Positions 10,871 through 21,225 of a stretch of 64,000 nt of DNA are shown here, piece after piece (within the stretch, counting starts at the first letter, position 1; the number at the start of each line of letters is the position of its first letter). The position numbers and the translations under genes are program-made. The notes beneath the pieces are model-generated. The model had not been told where the DNA came from. It worked only from the letters and a program-made list of their open reading frames with translations, and did no database searches. Source of the DNA: Dipteris shenzhenensis (Eukaryota > Polypodiophyta > Polypodiopsida > Gleicheniales); the NCBI GenBank assembly GCA_047967505.1, contig CM106540.1; one strand, given 5' to 3'.

Positions 10871-11940
10871 CTACTCGGTCACATTGATTACATTATCTCT
10901 TATGCCTGACATATGTATTGAGTACAATGTTTCATGCTTGGAACCTCTAGCAATCACAAGTGACCCTTTGCTAATTTTCCATGTATTATTGCCAAAAAGC
11001 ACATGATAGCCATCATCAAGTTGTCCCGTACTTATCAAGCTCTTTTTCAGATTTGGAACATCCCTAACATTCTTGAGTACAAATGTAGAACCATTAGGAA
11101 GAGACAAGTGGATATCTCCCACTCCAACAATGTCACATGGATAATCATTTCCAAGTCTCACAGTTCCTTTCCTTCCTGCATCATAAATAGTAAACCACTC
11201 CCTATGTGGAGTGACATGGAAAGATGTTCCTGAGTCTAGTATCCAATTCTGTGACAATGCATCATTACTAGTTACAAGAAAAGCATGCTCAAACATAGAG
11301 GCATAAAGAATGTCACCCTCATTACTATTGTTACTTATGGCATTCACTTCCTCTATATTGACCGTGGATTTCTCTTCCTTCTTGGGCTGCACATTAGCTT
11401 TGCCTTTGCCTTTATCGTTCTTCCATTTGTAGCAATCCTTTTTGAAATGGCCTTTCTTCCCACAATAGAAGCATTCGAAATCCTTTTTGGCATGGGATTT
11501 TCCTCTAGATTTGCTTCTAGACTTGCTTGTATTTCTGTCGTGGTATTTCCCCCTGGAATATGACCTCCCTCTCACATTGAGAGCACTTGAACTTTTAGTT
11601 CCAGCATTGTTCTTTCTATTTACCTCCTCAATGAGAAGACTGCTCTCAACATCACTGCTTGTCAGGCCTCTTGCATGGGCTGAATTGCTTATAGCAGTCC
11701 TAAAAGTGTCCCAACTTTCAAGAAGGGTGACCAATAAGAACATTGCCTTAATTGAGTCATCAAAGGCAATTTTCTGAGCTGAAAGTTGATTGAAAATTGT
11801 GTTAAACTCATTTAAATGACTAGACATTGAAGTCCCTTCTTCCATGCAAAGATCTATGAGTTTCTTCAGCCAATAAACTTGACAAGCGGCACTCTGCTTC
11901 TCATAAAGGTCATGCAACTTCACTTTTTCTAGCTGCTGTC
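10871..11940 (-). pseudogene. Copia gag (C-terminal part) and protease
   Basis: Open for about 350 codons. It begins with the UBN2-type gag C-terminal half ('KLHDLYEKQSAACQVYWLKK', 'EEGTSMSSHLNEFNTIFNQL'), then an Arg/Ser/Lys-rich linker, a perfect CX2CX4HX4C zinc knuckle 'CFYCGKKGHFKKDC', and a retropepsin-type protease with 'WILDSGTSFHVT' as catalytic Asp-Ser-Gly. Upstream of 'LEKVKLHD' a stop (TGA) interrupts the frame, and the N-terminal half of gag is missing from its expected place; only a gag-like 'SLCLAEKVSI' scrap appears at about 12,320-12,350. Domain order and strand match the integrase and RT fragments below. Confidence 0.88.
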
Positions 11941-12789
11941 ATAAACTGTCAAAACTGTAAATCATGGGCATACCGGGCATCATAACTTTTTCTCTAAATC
12001 TCGAATTGAAACGCTTTTAAAAACAAGATTGTAGATTGTCAAAACAACTAAAACTTCTTAGTTCAACTCAGAAGACAATTCCTCATGGATTCTCTGATAT
12101 TCACTTCTAAAAACAGCCACTTGCTCACTTTTTACTGTTGTCACAAGACTGCAAACTACCAATCACCAACTTTTCCTGAAGCATTTGAGGCATAAAATCC
12201 AATGAAATAGCCCAACAATTGTGAAAATTGTTGTCCAAAAAATTCCCTTAGTGGGAAGAGTATTGCACTCATAAAAAATAATCCCTTCCTGGGATACAAC
12301 TTCAGAAAAACATTGCTCACTTATGCTCACTTTCTCAGCTAAACAAAGGCTCAAAATGCATCAATTGTAAGCAATTACTTTCAGCCAACCTTTGGCTTGA
12401 TATGCATCAACTTGAAGACATAAACCCAATTGAAATCTGAATGTACTAGCCGCCTTTGATCAACTGGAGTCTGCCATAAGCAAAAGACGTTTTTTGCTTT
12501 CGGGCCCCAAAAAAGCAACTTCCAGTGGCTGGAATTGTAGAGCAGCAGGTCGTTTTTGACCGTAGATGGATAATATTCCTTCTCCCCCACTCAAACAAGG
12601 CAATAGATTGCTGTAACAGTCGAGGCAACCTGATATATATGGCTAAAATAGTAAAAACGAGCTAGTATATGTCAAAATACAGCTCCAGGGGCAGCCCACA
12701 GGTAGTAGGAGACTCCACACAATAAGTTCGAGCTCTTGGCACAGCAACACTGCAATGCTACAGTCTCCTTGTTGGCTTCGCTCAACCAA
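11941..12789 (-). other. Leader and disrupted gag N-terminus of the minus copia
   Basis: Between PBS and the surviving gag frame. Apart from the gag-like 'CLAEKVSI' scrap near 12,330 no protein is readable. The sequence separating that scrap from the rest of gag (about 12,300 to 11,940) is unexplained and may be an insertion. Confidence 0.4.
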
Positions 12790-12801
12790 GCTCTAATACC
12801 A
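12790..12801 (-). promoter_or_regulatory. Primer-binding site, tRNA-iMet type
   Basis: Minus-strand TGGTATTAGAGC, one base from the canonical plant TGGTATCAGAGC, two bases inside the LTR end. Confidence 0.8.
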
Positions 12802-12803
12802 GT

Positions 12804-12951
12804 TGATGGAGAGGAGGTCTTATCGGAGAGCAACAAAGAAAAGGAGAACACTAAAATTGTGGGTGCTAACTCACCCAGATCAAGGTAAGCTCTTATTATG
12901 TATGTATGGTACAAAGGGGTATATACTAGGCCATTGGCCTTTACCCCAACA
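12804..12951 (-). repeat. 5' LTR of minus copia element (148 bp)
   Basis: Minus strand begins TGTTGGGGTAAAGG and ends TCCATCA (TG...CA), directly followed by the PBS. It contains a 'GTATATACC' TATA-like box. At 148 bp it is short for a copia LTR. No 3' partner is found in the window, consistent with truncation of the element. Confidence 0.7.
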
Positions 12952-13524
12952 CTTCTCCTATTGTGATCCATTATGATGTTGTATTCATTCTTTGCATTTC
13001 ATGTACGACATCTTTCTCCACATGGAAGTTATCATTGTGCAAGGGTTCTATCAAGTGAAGGTTATCAATATTCCTAACACGTGAAAGGGTAGTGTATGCA
13101 ATTCCATGTGCACACACTCCTTTGGGAGAGAAAGCCAACCTATCCATTATAAGTCCTTGGACTTGGTATATTGTTCATGCTATTGCAGGCTATATAGGGA
13201 ACTGCTCTCATGTAAGTACGCTTGTTTTGGAAGTTCAAATTTGAACTTCCTTTGCAATACGGAAGATAGGGGTTCATTGTGGATGGATGTGGGCACAATA
13301 TGCACTAATGTTTTTCTATCTTGTTTGCTAGCCAAAGTCTTGATGTGGGAATTTCACCCAAACAATTTCTTTTTCCTTCCATGTGGTCATGCTCATGAAC
13401 ACCCCATCAACACTGTTGACAAGGCCATCATATTGATTGATATTTGCCAAGCAAAGTTCAATAAGCATTCCCTCTTTATTTGTATGGTTGGACCATCAAT
13501 TGCTTTTGGGCCTTCTAAGATTTT

Positions 13525-13682
13525 CTTGCTATTGCAAACATTCTTAAAGAAATGATCTATTGTGTTTATTGTGTAAGCTTTGCCTTGTGCAAGTTGAGAG
13601 TTTCTTGCTATTGCAAACATTCTCAGAGAAATGATTTATCGTGTTTATTGTGTAAACTCTGCCTTTGGGTCCTAGAATGGGT
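13525..13682 (+). repeat. 79-bp tandem duplication
   Basis: Copies start 'cttgctattgcaaacattct' at 13,525 and 13,604, and both include 'gtgtttattgtgtaa'. About 85-90% similar by eye. No gene is supported between 12,952 and 13,800. Confidence 0.8.
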
Positions 13683-13805
13683 CTTGTTGTTGCTGACCAA
13701 GTATAATTATTTTTCTCCCAATAATTTTTCTCTGGTGCATTATGCTGTTAGAGTTAGCTCAAATGTCCACCTCTCATGTAACCCACCAATATTCTGTGTA
13801 CCCAA

Positions 13806-14445
13806 TGTTGTAAGGCCCCCATATGAGGAGAAGCCATGATGGGTATCGGATATTGGGAGGGATCCCCAGTTTAGACACTGGAAGGGGTCTTAGAGTAGAC
13901 CAGATGGTTATGAGACGGCTTAGGAGCCAAGAGTAGATACCCGTCTGCACAAAGGGGGGGTTCGGGGGGGCGATAGCCCCCCCGATAGCAAGGGGTCCGG
14001 GGGGCGCAGGCCCTCGGTGGGGGTCTGGGGGCAAAGCCCCCAGCGGCAGGGTCCGGGGGCTGCCGGTAGCCCCAGGCCCGAGGCCCGACGGTATGACCTA
14101 TGCGCGATCCTTCATCTGCCCGACGGCATGTTTTCTGAAGGGTCGGTTGGTCTTCCAGGCCGACTGTCTATTAGGCCGACTGCCTATTACAGGGCCGACC
14201 GTCAACCACTTACACTATATAAGTGGCCACCCCCTATCATCATATCACCAGTTCTTCACGCTCATAGTCCTCCGTCCAGCATCTGTCTAGATCACCATCG
14301 AAGCTCTGTCTGTAGAGCGCACGGGTGGACAGCCAACCATCAGTTGTATCAGCAGTTTGGTATATCAGAATTTTTGTATTCTCTCCAGCTTTCCATCGTG
14401 TACTTGCGTTTTGTTGTTATCTTCCGCTGCGTACTATTTTCTTAC
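13806..14445 (+). repeat. Probable solo LTR with GC-rich hairpins
   Basis: Starts TGTTGTAAGGCCCCCATATG and plausibly ends TTACA at about 14,445. A TATA box 'ctatataagtgg' lies at about 14,215. The 13,960-14,080 part is a string of complementary G-runs and C-runs able to form strong stems ('ggggggcgatagccccccc', 'ggggcaaagccccc'), a style seen in some plant LTRs. No adjacent gag/pol, PBS or partner LTR is visible, and a clean 5-bp TSD was not found, so the ends are approximate. Confidence 0.45.
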
Positions 14446-14683
14446 ATATGCCAAGATGGGGAACCCTGTCAACTAGGCTTAAATTTTTTGTGATAGGATC
14501 ATGCGAGAAATCAATCTCAAAGATAAATGAATAAGATTGATGCACAATAAGCTCAATTTTATCTTATTTGCTCTATTTGCACATATCCCGAATGCGCCTG
14601 CCTAGGCAATGTGTTCCAAAGTTGGTTGAGGAGGAACTTGAAGCCACAGTAAAAGCCCTATAGAAATTGAAGAAAGGGACTAG

Positions 14684-15007
14684 TTGGGGGCCTTGCAAAC
14701 AACAGGCTATGGAAAGGAGGAAATCACAAAATATTTTGCGAGGAAAAAGAAAGGTTTACAAGATCCCTTGGAAGCAATAAATGCAGCAAAAAAGGGATCG
14801 GAGAAGAGTACCCCGAAGAAGAGCGTAGTCAGAATCAAGTGCACTCCAAAAAGGTCAAATGCGCCTAGAGACAACAAGCAGAATCAACTTCTGTCATCTA
14901 AACAGGGAAAAGGACCAGAACAAGACAAGGGGAATGTAGACGACAACTTATGGGAGGAGCCACCCATTCTAGAAGTTGGTCAGGTTCTAGAAGTCCTAGA
15001 TCAATAG
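14684..15007 (+). CDS. Hypothetical basic ORF, 107 aa
   Basis: Open from ATG at 14,684 to TAG. The product is Lys-rich in its first two thirds ('FARKKKGLQD', 'KKGSEKSTPKKSVVRIKC') and acidic/hydrophobic at the end ('WEEPPILEVGQVLEVL'). No recognised domain or signal peptide. Composition resembles retroelement-encoded basic linkers, and the frame is continuous with coding-like sequence upstream of the ATG broken by a TAG at about 14,661. It may be a fragment of an unidentified transposon protein rather than a gene. Confidence 0.25.
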   Translation: MGALQTTGYGKEEITKYFARKKKGLQDPLEAINAAKKGSEKSTPKKSVVRIKCTPKRSNAPRDNKQNQLLSSKQGKGPEQDKGNVDDNLWEEPPILEVGQVLEVLDQ

Positions 15008-15035
15008 AACATGGATTTCCTCCAAAAAAAGTTCA

Positions 15036-15085
15036 AAAAACGGGCCATTTGGCCCCACGTGTGCACGGGTGCACACATGGGTCAG
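15036..15085 (+). repeat. Relative of the 18.35-kb hairpin arm
   Basis: 'ccccacgtgtgcacgggtg' followed by 'cacacatgggtcag' aligns with the reverse complement of the right arm of the hairpin at 18,348-18,456 (same word order, a few substitutions). It suggests two dispersed members of one small element family. Confidence 0.5.
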
Positions 15086-15344
15086 ACAACAGCTAGATGT
15101 CCCCTTTTTTTGAGGAAAATGTTTTATGTGTTGCCAAAAAGCATGTTTAGCCAAAAATTTTGAAATACTACAATAGTCTAATTCATAGTTTAGAAATTTC
15201 AAAAATTTTGGGGCAATGACTAACTTTATGTGAAATTGCATAGGTCTAGATGACCATTCTTTTAAAAACATTTGATTGGATGTTTTCCCAAAAAATTTAA
15301 AGAGAAAAGAATTATTTGATTAAGCATTAGGTTAGTGCTTCAAA

Positions 15345-15762
15345 TTTGGTTTTTCCCTTGGCTTTACCACCAATTCTCCCACTCATCCACAACCTCTACA
15401 AATGTATACACACACACACGCACACACTTAGTATCCCTTCCTCCATTTGTTTTGCCATTTGCTCATTAGAGCTCCCCTTGACAAACCCCCTTAATTTCCC
15501 TAATTTCTTCTTCCTCAAACTCCCTTATTCTCCCCTTAATTTCTCCCTAATTCCCCCCCTTTTTAAATTTCCCTAATATTTTTTATTTTTTATTATTTTT
15601 ATTTTAAATCATTACCTTTTCCCCTTAATCCCCCTTTATTTTTCCTTATTATTTCTTGTTTTCCTAAATTGTCTCTTATTCCTTTATTTTTTATTTTCCC
15701 TACACACACACACACACACACACACTTCCTACACCTTCCTCTCCTTTAGTTAGACCCTGTTC

Positions 15763-15818
<56 letters not shown>

Positions 15819-17640
15819 TAGTTCTCTTATATATTCCTTAATTTCTCTTAAAATTTTCTATTTTCCTATATTTTCCCTACTTCTCTTTGCTTTCCGTAAT
15901 TTTTCTTTTTTCTTTTTCCTTTTTCTAAATCTCCTTTTTTTTCTTAATAATTAAACCTATTTATTCACATTTCTAACCTACCTCAAATTTTTCCTTTCTT
16001 TCTTTCTTTTTCCCTTTCCTTTATTTTTTCTTGTTATCCTTTATCGATGCCTTTTTTCTTTACTAATTTTCTATAAAATTTCTTTTCTCTTAATTTACTC
16101 CTAATTTTCTCCTAATTCTACTCCTACTTTACTCATAATTTTTCCCTAAATTTGTTTAATATTTAAAATATAAAATTTATTTTACTATTTAATATTTAGT
16201 TTTAATTTTTAGTTCATCTCTTACTTATGTATTTGTTCCTAAACTCTTCCTAACCCCCTTTAATTAATCTACTCCTAAACCCCTTTAATTAATCTACTCC
16301 TAACCCCCTTTAAATAAACCCCCTAAACCTATTTACTACTAAACTACCCACTAACTAACCCCCCAAAAACCTAGCTCGCTATCCCTCGACCCTTTATTTC
16401 CCGACCCTTCCCCAACCCTTGACCTATAAAAGGTATCCTACTCTATGTTAAAAGCTCAGACGATCACTCTTGCTCGTGCCCATCATTACTCAGCTCCCGC
16501 AACGATGCGTATGACTCACCTTTTTGGTTTGGCTCCCCACCTCGTTTCCCATAGCTGCGCTGCCTGCCTGTGCAAATTATCTAGCTCCCTTTCCAAGACC
16601 TTTTTACCTCCAGGTCTACACACCCGCACTCCACGTTGCACGTTGCTGGAGCACTGTTGCTCCATACAAGAGCACCCCTTCCGTGTGGTTGATCGCCCCT
16701 TGCAATAATAGCTCCTATAGTTAAAGCCTCTACAGAGTGTATCGCTCCAACGCTCCTCAACAGACTCAACTCTCGTCTCTGACGCCGCCAATGTGGCGCC
16801 ACTGTCCACACACCCAAAGCTCGATTTCAAGTGTCAAAGTATGCATTTCCCCAAAGTACCTCATCTACTACGTCTTCCCACTTCTTGGAGACTTGGAGAA
16901 CCAAAATCCGCAGGTTCTTCTTTATTGAGTCCTTTTACTGGATCCTCAGGTTCCTTTTTTCCTTTCATAGTTACTAACTCCCCCCCTCCCCCTTTTTAGT
17001 TCTAATTTCTTTTTTCTTACATTATTACTATTGAACCCCCCCCCCACCATCCCCCCTTTCCCCTCCCCTTAAGTATTTTTCTAAAAACTCTTTCTAATTT
17101 TTCTTTGGTTTTCCCCCCTTGCATCATATTTACCCTCATCTTCTAAATTCACTTTGTCTCTCTTTTTTCATTAAATACAAATTCCCCCTCTTTATTTATA
17201 ATAAGTTCCTTTATAAAGTGCTCTTATATTTTCCCCTCTTATTTTCCCCCCCTCCCAATACTTCATTTATAAAACCCACTCTTCATTTTTCCAAAAAAAC
17301 CCCTTGTATATCTATATAATTTCTCTCTATATTTCCACTCTTTACCCTCATATCACCCCCCCCCCCAATCCCCTTCTTTTTATAGACATATAACTTCTTT
17401 CTCCCTTCTCTATACATATATCTTTTCCCTTCTATACATATATACTTTTTTCCTTTTCCCCCCTTCTCTATTTATTAATCTTCCCTCTGCCTTCTCTATT
17501 TTCTCATTTTCTTCCCCCTTCTCCTTAGTCATAATCTCTTCTACATTCCTTCCTATGTTTTCTCCCCCTTCTCTCTTTATAAAATTCCCTCAAATTTTCC
17601 CTGTATTAGAATTTCCCTTTACATTATCCTTTTATAATCA
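15345..17640. repeat. Pyrimidine-rich low-complexity tract with microsatellites
   Basis: Plus strand is strongly C/T-biased for about 2.3 kb, interrupted by a more balanced island at 16,440-16,925. It includes (CA)n at about 15,404-15,427 and 15,704-15,725, (TC)n at about 15,766-15,813, two copies of a ~27-bp unit 'taattaatctactcctaa...' at 16,260-16,313, and C-runs near 17,035 and 17,357. No coding capacity is supported; short frames in the balanced island overlap on both strands without recognisable domains. Confidence 0.75.
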
Positions 17641-17646
17641 CCCTTC

Positions 17647-17767
17647 AAAAATTTCCCTTCAAACATTATGCTGGTTAAGTTTATGGCCAAGCTTCTAGTT
17701 TATTGTCACAATAAACTAGAAGCTTGGCCATAAACTTAACCAGCATAATGTTTGAAGGGAAATTTTT
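17647..17767. repeat. Perfect 121-bp palindrome (60-bp arms, 1-nt spacer)
   Basis: Centred on C17707 in 'gtttattgtcacaataaac'. The left arm from 'aaaaatttcccttcaaac' and the right arm ending 'gtttgaagggaaattttt' are exact reverse complements over 60 bases, and symmetry breaks only at 17,646/17,768. It lies at the end of the pyrimidine-rich tract. Immediately after it is a second inverted pair 'atccaacaag' (17,768-17,777) and 'cttgttggat' (17,819-17,828). Confidence 0.95.
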
Positions 17768-18347
17768 ATCCAACAAGGGAGGAGGGTTTATGACACCTGT
17801 CTTCCCAACTGAAGTTAACTTGTTGGATAGTGGTAAGTAGGCAGACTCCCCTCTTCAATAAAAGTCATGCTTGTCAGGACTTATCCAAGCTCAACTTTCA
17901 TATTCCAAAAAGTCATTTCTACAAAAGTGCCCATTGCTAGTCTCCTTTATAAACTGGGTTCCATCGACTTGTACAAACTTTTTCGTTAATGCATTTAGTC
18001 CTGTTTCATTGTCTAGCTTCGCTCTTTTGTCTTTTCACTATGCAAAGGGGTGTTGTAAAGTCTTCCACACACATCTTTTTTATTTTGTATTATTCACAAT
18101 CACATTGATGAGCTTTTTATCAAAATCTTATTATTTAACACATGCACGCCCTTACAATGCAAACTTTGTTTGAAGCCAGTTGAAGCGGTTTCATTTCTTT
18201 GTTAATATAATAATACTTCTTCTTGGCATAAGTGGCTTTTGATCTACGTGTGACTAATGGTATTATTGATGTTTATTTAAAAAAAAAAAAACCACTATGA
18301 ATCCCTTAAGAGTAATCGATTAGAGGCAAGAAGTAATGACATACGAT

Positions 18348-18456
18348 AAAAAAAGCCTCCTGGTCCCAATGTGCGTGTAGGTGCACATTTGAGCCAAACG
18401 GTGACACTGACCCAAATGTGTGCCCGCACACACATTGGTTCCAGGAGGCCCTTTTT
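18348..18456. repeat. ~109-bp hairpin (MITE-like inverted repeat)
   Basis: Left arm 18,348-18,395 ('aaaagcctcctgg...cacatttgagcc') pairs with right arm 18,409-18,456 ('gacccaaatgtgtgcccg...ccaggaggcccttttt') with a ~13-nt loop and few mismatches. No obvious TSD. A related single arm lies at 15,036-15,085. Confidence 0.75.
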
Positions 18457-18790
18457 AAAACCATTTTTGGGTATACACTACTAAGGAGCAATAATAAGAC
18501 AGTTGGTGACCTCTGCTACATACAACATAGATTGAACTTTTTAAAAAATGTCAAAAATGGCTTGAACCTTTCCAAACCTTCCCCCAAACCATGCCTATGC
18601 ACCCAAGTCACTTTCCAACAACTAAATCTTTCTTCTTCTCACCATATTTGCTTTCCAACCCGTAAATCCTTCTTCTCACCATAATCACCTTTCAACCGAT
18701 TTCTTCTCATCATAACCTTTGTTGCTTTGACTCTGCAAAACTATTTTTCAAATCCTCTAGCGGCTCCATTGCAAGTTTCCCATACAATGT

Positions 18791-19060
18791 GGTGCTTAGT
18801 AGTTGGTAGTGGAGTAATAAAGCATAGGATGCAAGCTACATGATCCATGCTCATTGTAATGCTTTTTTGTTATCTATAATTTTTGTTACTTTAACTCCCT
18901 AATTCCAATCTTGTTTCTCACATTTTCTCATGGTTCCATTTCAGAATGTTACCAACAAGAAGTAGAAGTGCTTCTTTAGTTACAAGCACATGTGACAAAT
19001 TTGTGTGCTTTATAGCTTGTGGTGGAGCAAGCAAGCATAGGGTGCAAGCTACATGATGCT
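18791..19060 (+). repeat. Degenerate direct duplication
   Basis: 'ggagtaataaagcatagg' plus 'atgcaagctacatgat' (about 18,811-18,844) recurs as 'ggagcaagcaagcatagg' plus 'gtgcaagctacatgat' (about 19,024-19,056). Weaker similarity extends upstream ('ttgttgctttgactc' at about 18,720 against 'ttgttactttaactc' at about 18,883). Confidence 0.6.
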
Positions 19061-19323
19061 TGAGGGCCAAATTCAAGTGATTCTTAATAACTTCTCCCTA
19101 CAACTTGTTGGATAAACATCATTCAAAACTTTCTAAGCATGTGGGGGAAATGTCGAATGGATTCCAAGGATATTGAGCATTGATTGCCAAAAACATTCAA
19201 AGGGAAGAATCTTGTATGGTATTCACTGTTTCTTGAGACAATGTTACAAATGTGTATTATTTAGCACTTACCACTAAACCCATCTATATTATATCTAGCT
19301 TATAGGTGTTTTTGAAAGGACAT

Positions 19324-19939
19324 TGTTGGTGTGTGACCCTCATGGGGGGGCTTGACTTTACGTTGTGATTAGTTGGAGGGTCCTTTGGACCCTAGAGCTT
19401 GGATTGGACATGGCAATCCTGTGTCTTGGAGAATACTTACAGTTCATGGCTTGTTCATATTGGAGGGACACTCTTGCAAAGTGAGTGGCCATTCTACGCG
19501 TTATTTGGCTCATGGTGCACGTGATTGTTTTCATGGACATGGGAGCAGTTGTATGGACTCCACATGGCAGTTTACTTGTAAACACAACAATGCATGGCGG
19601 TGCTCAACCTTCTACAAAACTCCATGGCAACGATAATGCATGTCTCTTTATTGAGGCTATCAACCTATGTAGGGTCGCGACCTATAGTTGTATTATGTAG
19701 GGGTTTTTAGGGTCCATTAGCTAAGTCATTCAAACCCATTTGGTAAGGGTGACAATCCATAGTAGTGGTGAGATCGTGTGTCAGTTTGAACAGTCTCGAG
19801 TCTTTGATACTAAAAGGAGTTTTTTGGTTGTGACATTCTCTTTGTGCATTTCAGATCTGTCATCTTTGTAATTCACTGCAATCAATATTTTATGAGAGCT
19901 GCTATGGTTTGATATTCAAAGTTAATCTGATTTCCAACA
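19324..19939 (+). repeat. 5' LTR of gag-only element
   Basis: Begins TGTTGGTGTGTGACCCTCAT and ends TTTCCAACA. It is similar along its full length to 21,226-21,819 with scattered substitutions and small indels, so the insertion is not recent. Confidence 0.88.
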
Positions 19940-19941
19940 AT

Positions 19942-19953
19942 TCATATCAGAGC
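19942..19953 (+). promoter_or_regulatory. Primer-binding site, tRNA-iMet type
   Basis: 'tcatatcagagc' just after the LTR end, matching TGGTATCAGAGC at 10 of 12 positions. Confidence 0.65.
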
Positions 19954-20295
19954 ATGGTCCGAGAGGAACAATGAGGAGAAATAAGGATTTGTGAGAGTTT
20001 TGCCAGCGAGGAAACTTCTTTGAAGAAGTGTTGCACTTTGTTAGGTCCAGAAAGGTTGTGGTGTGATAGTGAGGGTCTCTGAGAGTTGTTGATACCTTAG
20101 CAAGATGAAACGTTTTTCGGTGGCAAGTGTTTATGTTGACAAGAAGTACATTACTTGGAAGGCCAAAGGGTTGAGGAGTAGCATTCGAAGGCATAGGAAG
20201 TAGATACTTGAAGTCCTTGCCAAAGTATGCAGTCAGCAGTTATAAGCAAAGTCTAGAGTACATGCCTAAGTGCATGCAAGGATTCCTTGAAGAAA

Positions 20296-20970
20296 ACAAA
20301 GTTTGAAGCGCCAATTGTGAAATTTACTGGGAGAAACTTTGCGAGCTGGCAGCTTTGAACAAAATTATGGCTTATGCAAAAGAGCCTATGGGATGTTGTC
20401 TCAAGAACAGAGAAAGAGTTGTCAACAAATGAAGCTGACAAGCGTGCTTGGAGAAAGGATAATGATAAGGCAATTGGCATGCTTATTTTCATCACTTGGA
20501 CATATCAAAATCCGCTTATCTTAGAGGCTCTATTTAGGGTGAAAATGAAACACACAAAAGCTAATCTTAAACAAGAGTTGTACGACCTGCATGTGGGGGA
20601 GACTAAAGATTTGGCAACGTTTTAAAATCGCATGCAGGCTCTGTTGAAGCAACTCCATGAACTTGGATCCAAAATAGAAGATGAAGACCAAAAGGCAATC
20701 CTATTGAAAAGCTTGCCCCCCAAGTATAATGAAACAGCTTGGATTCTCAGACTGGATGACAAGGCAAATTTCATTGATTGTGTAGCACTACTGTTGAGCG
20801 AGGAGAAGCATAAAGAATCACTATTTTTGCCTGGTGAACATGCATATACTATGAAGGAAAAGAGGTGAGCTACAAAGGATGCCAAGGATGATACACGTAC
20901 GTGCTACTGTTGGGGTAAACCTGGTGATGTTGAGAAGTACTGCTTTAAGAAGCAAAATGATGAACAATAG
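20296..20970 (+). pseudogene. Copia-type gag with in-frame stops
   Basis: One reading frame, interrupted by stops, runs from about 20,296: 'KFTGRNFASWQL' (the gag 'F.G.N...W' start), 'LWDVVSRTEKELSTNEADKR', 'LKQELYDLHVGETKDLATF', a TAA at 20,623-20,625, 'ALLKQLHELGSKIEDEDQKA', 'LLKSLPPKYNETAWI', 'LLLSEEKHKES', a TGA at 20,866-20,868, then a degenerate zinc knuckle 'CYCWGKPGDVEKYC' whose spacing and His are lost. The parts are collinear with UBN2 gag of the full copia at 46.8 kb. After the knuckle 'LVSNDIVEDWAF' is reached, just where a protease DSG motif would start, and the frame ends. Confidence 0.82.
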
Positions 20971-21209
20971 AGCAAGAGAGAAGGCTTGTATTTCTTATGA
21001 GATTTCATCGACAACAAAGGTAGTAGGATTGGTATCTAATGACATTGTAGAAGACTGGGCTTTTTAGAAGCGTGAATATGTTATGGAATTGTTTTGGATC
21101 GGCAATTGTTTGAGATGATCCGGTTTAGTTGGTTGAATTGGTCATGTTTTATATGTTCGTGATTACACTGTGTTCAATTGTTTTTGTTGTCTGTGTGTTG
21201 CTCCCCATT

Positions 21210-21225
21210 TGGTTTAGGGGGAGAT
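21210..21225 (+). promoter_or_regulatory. Polypurine tract
   Basis: 'ggtttagggggagat' directly abuts the 3' LTR start TGTTGGCGTG, the expected plus-strand primer position. Confidence 0.75.

Noticed and set aside
13774-14493. Gly/Pro/Arg-rich ORFs on both strands
   Set aside because: Lie in the GC-rich stem region of a probable LTR; no protein similarity seen.
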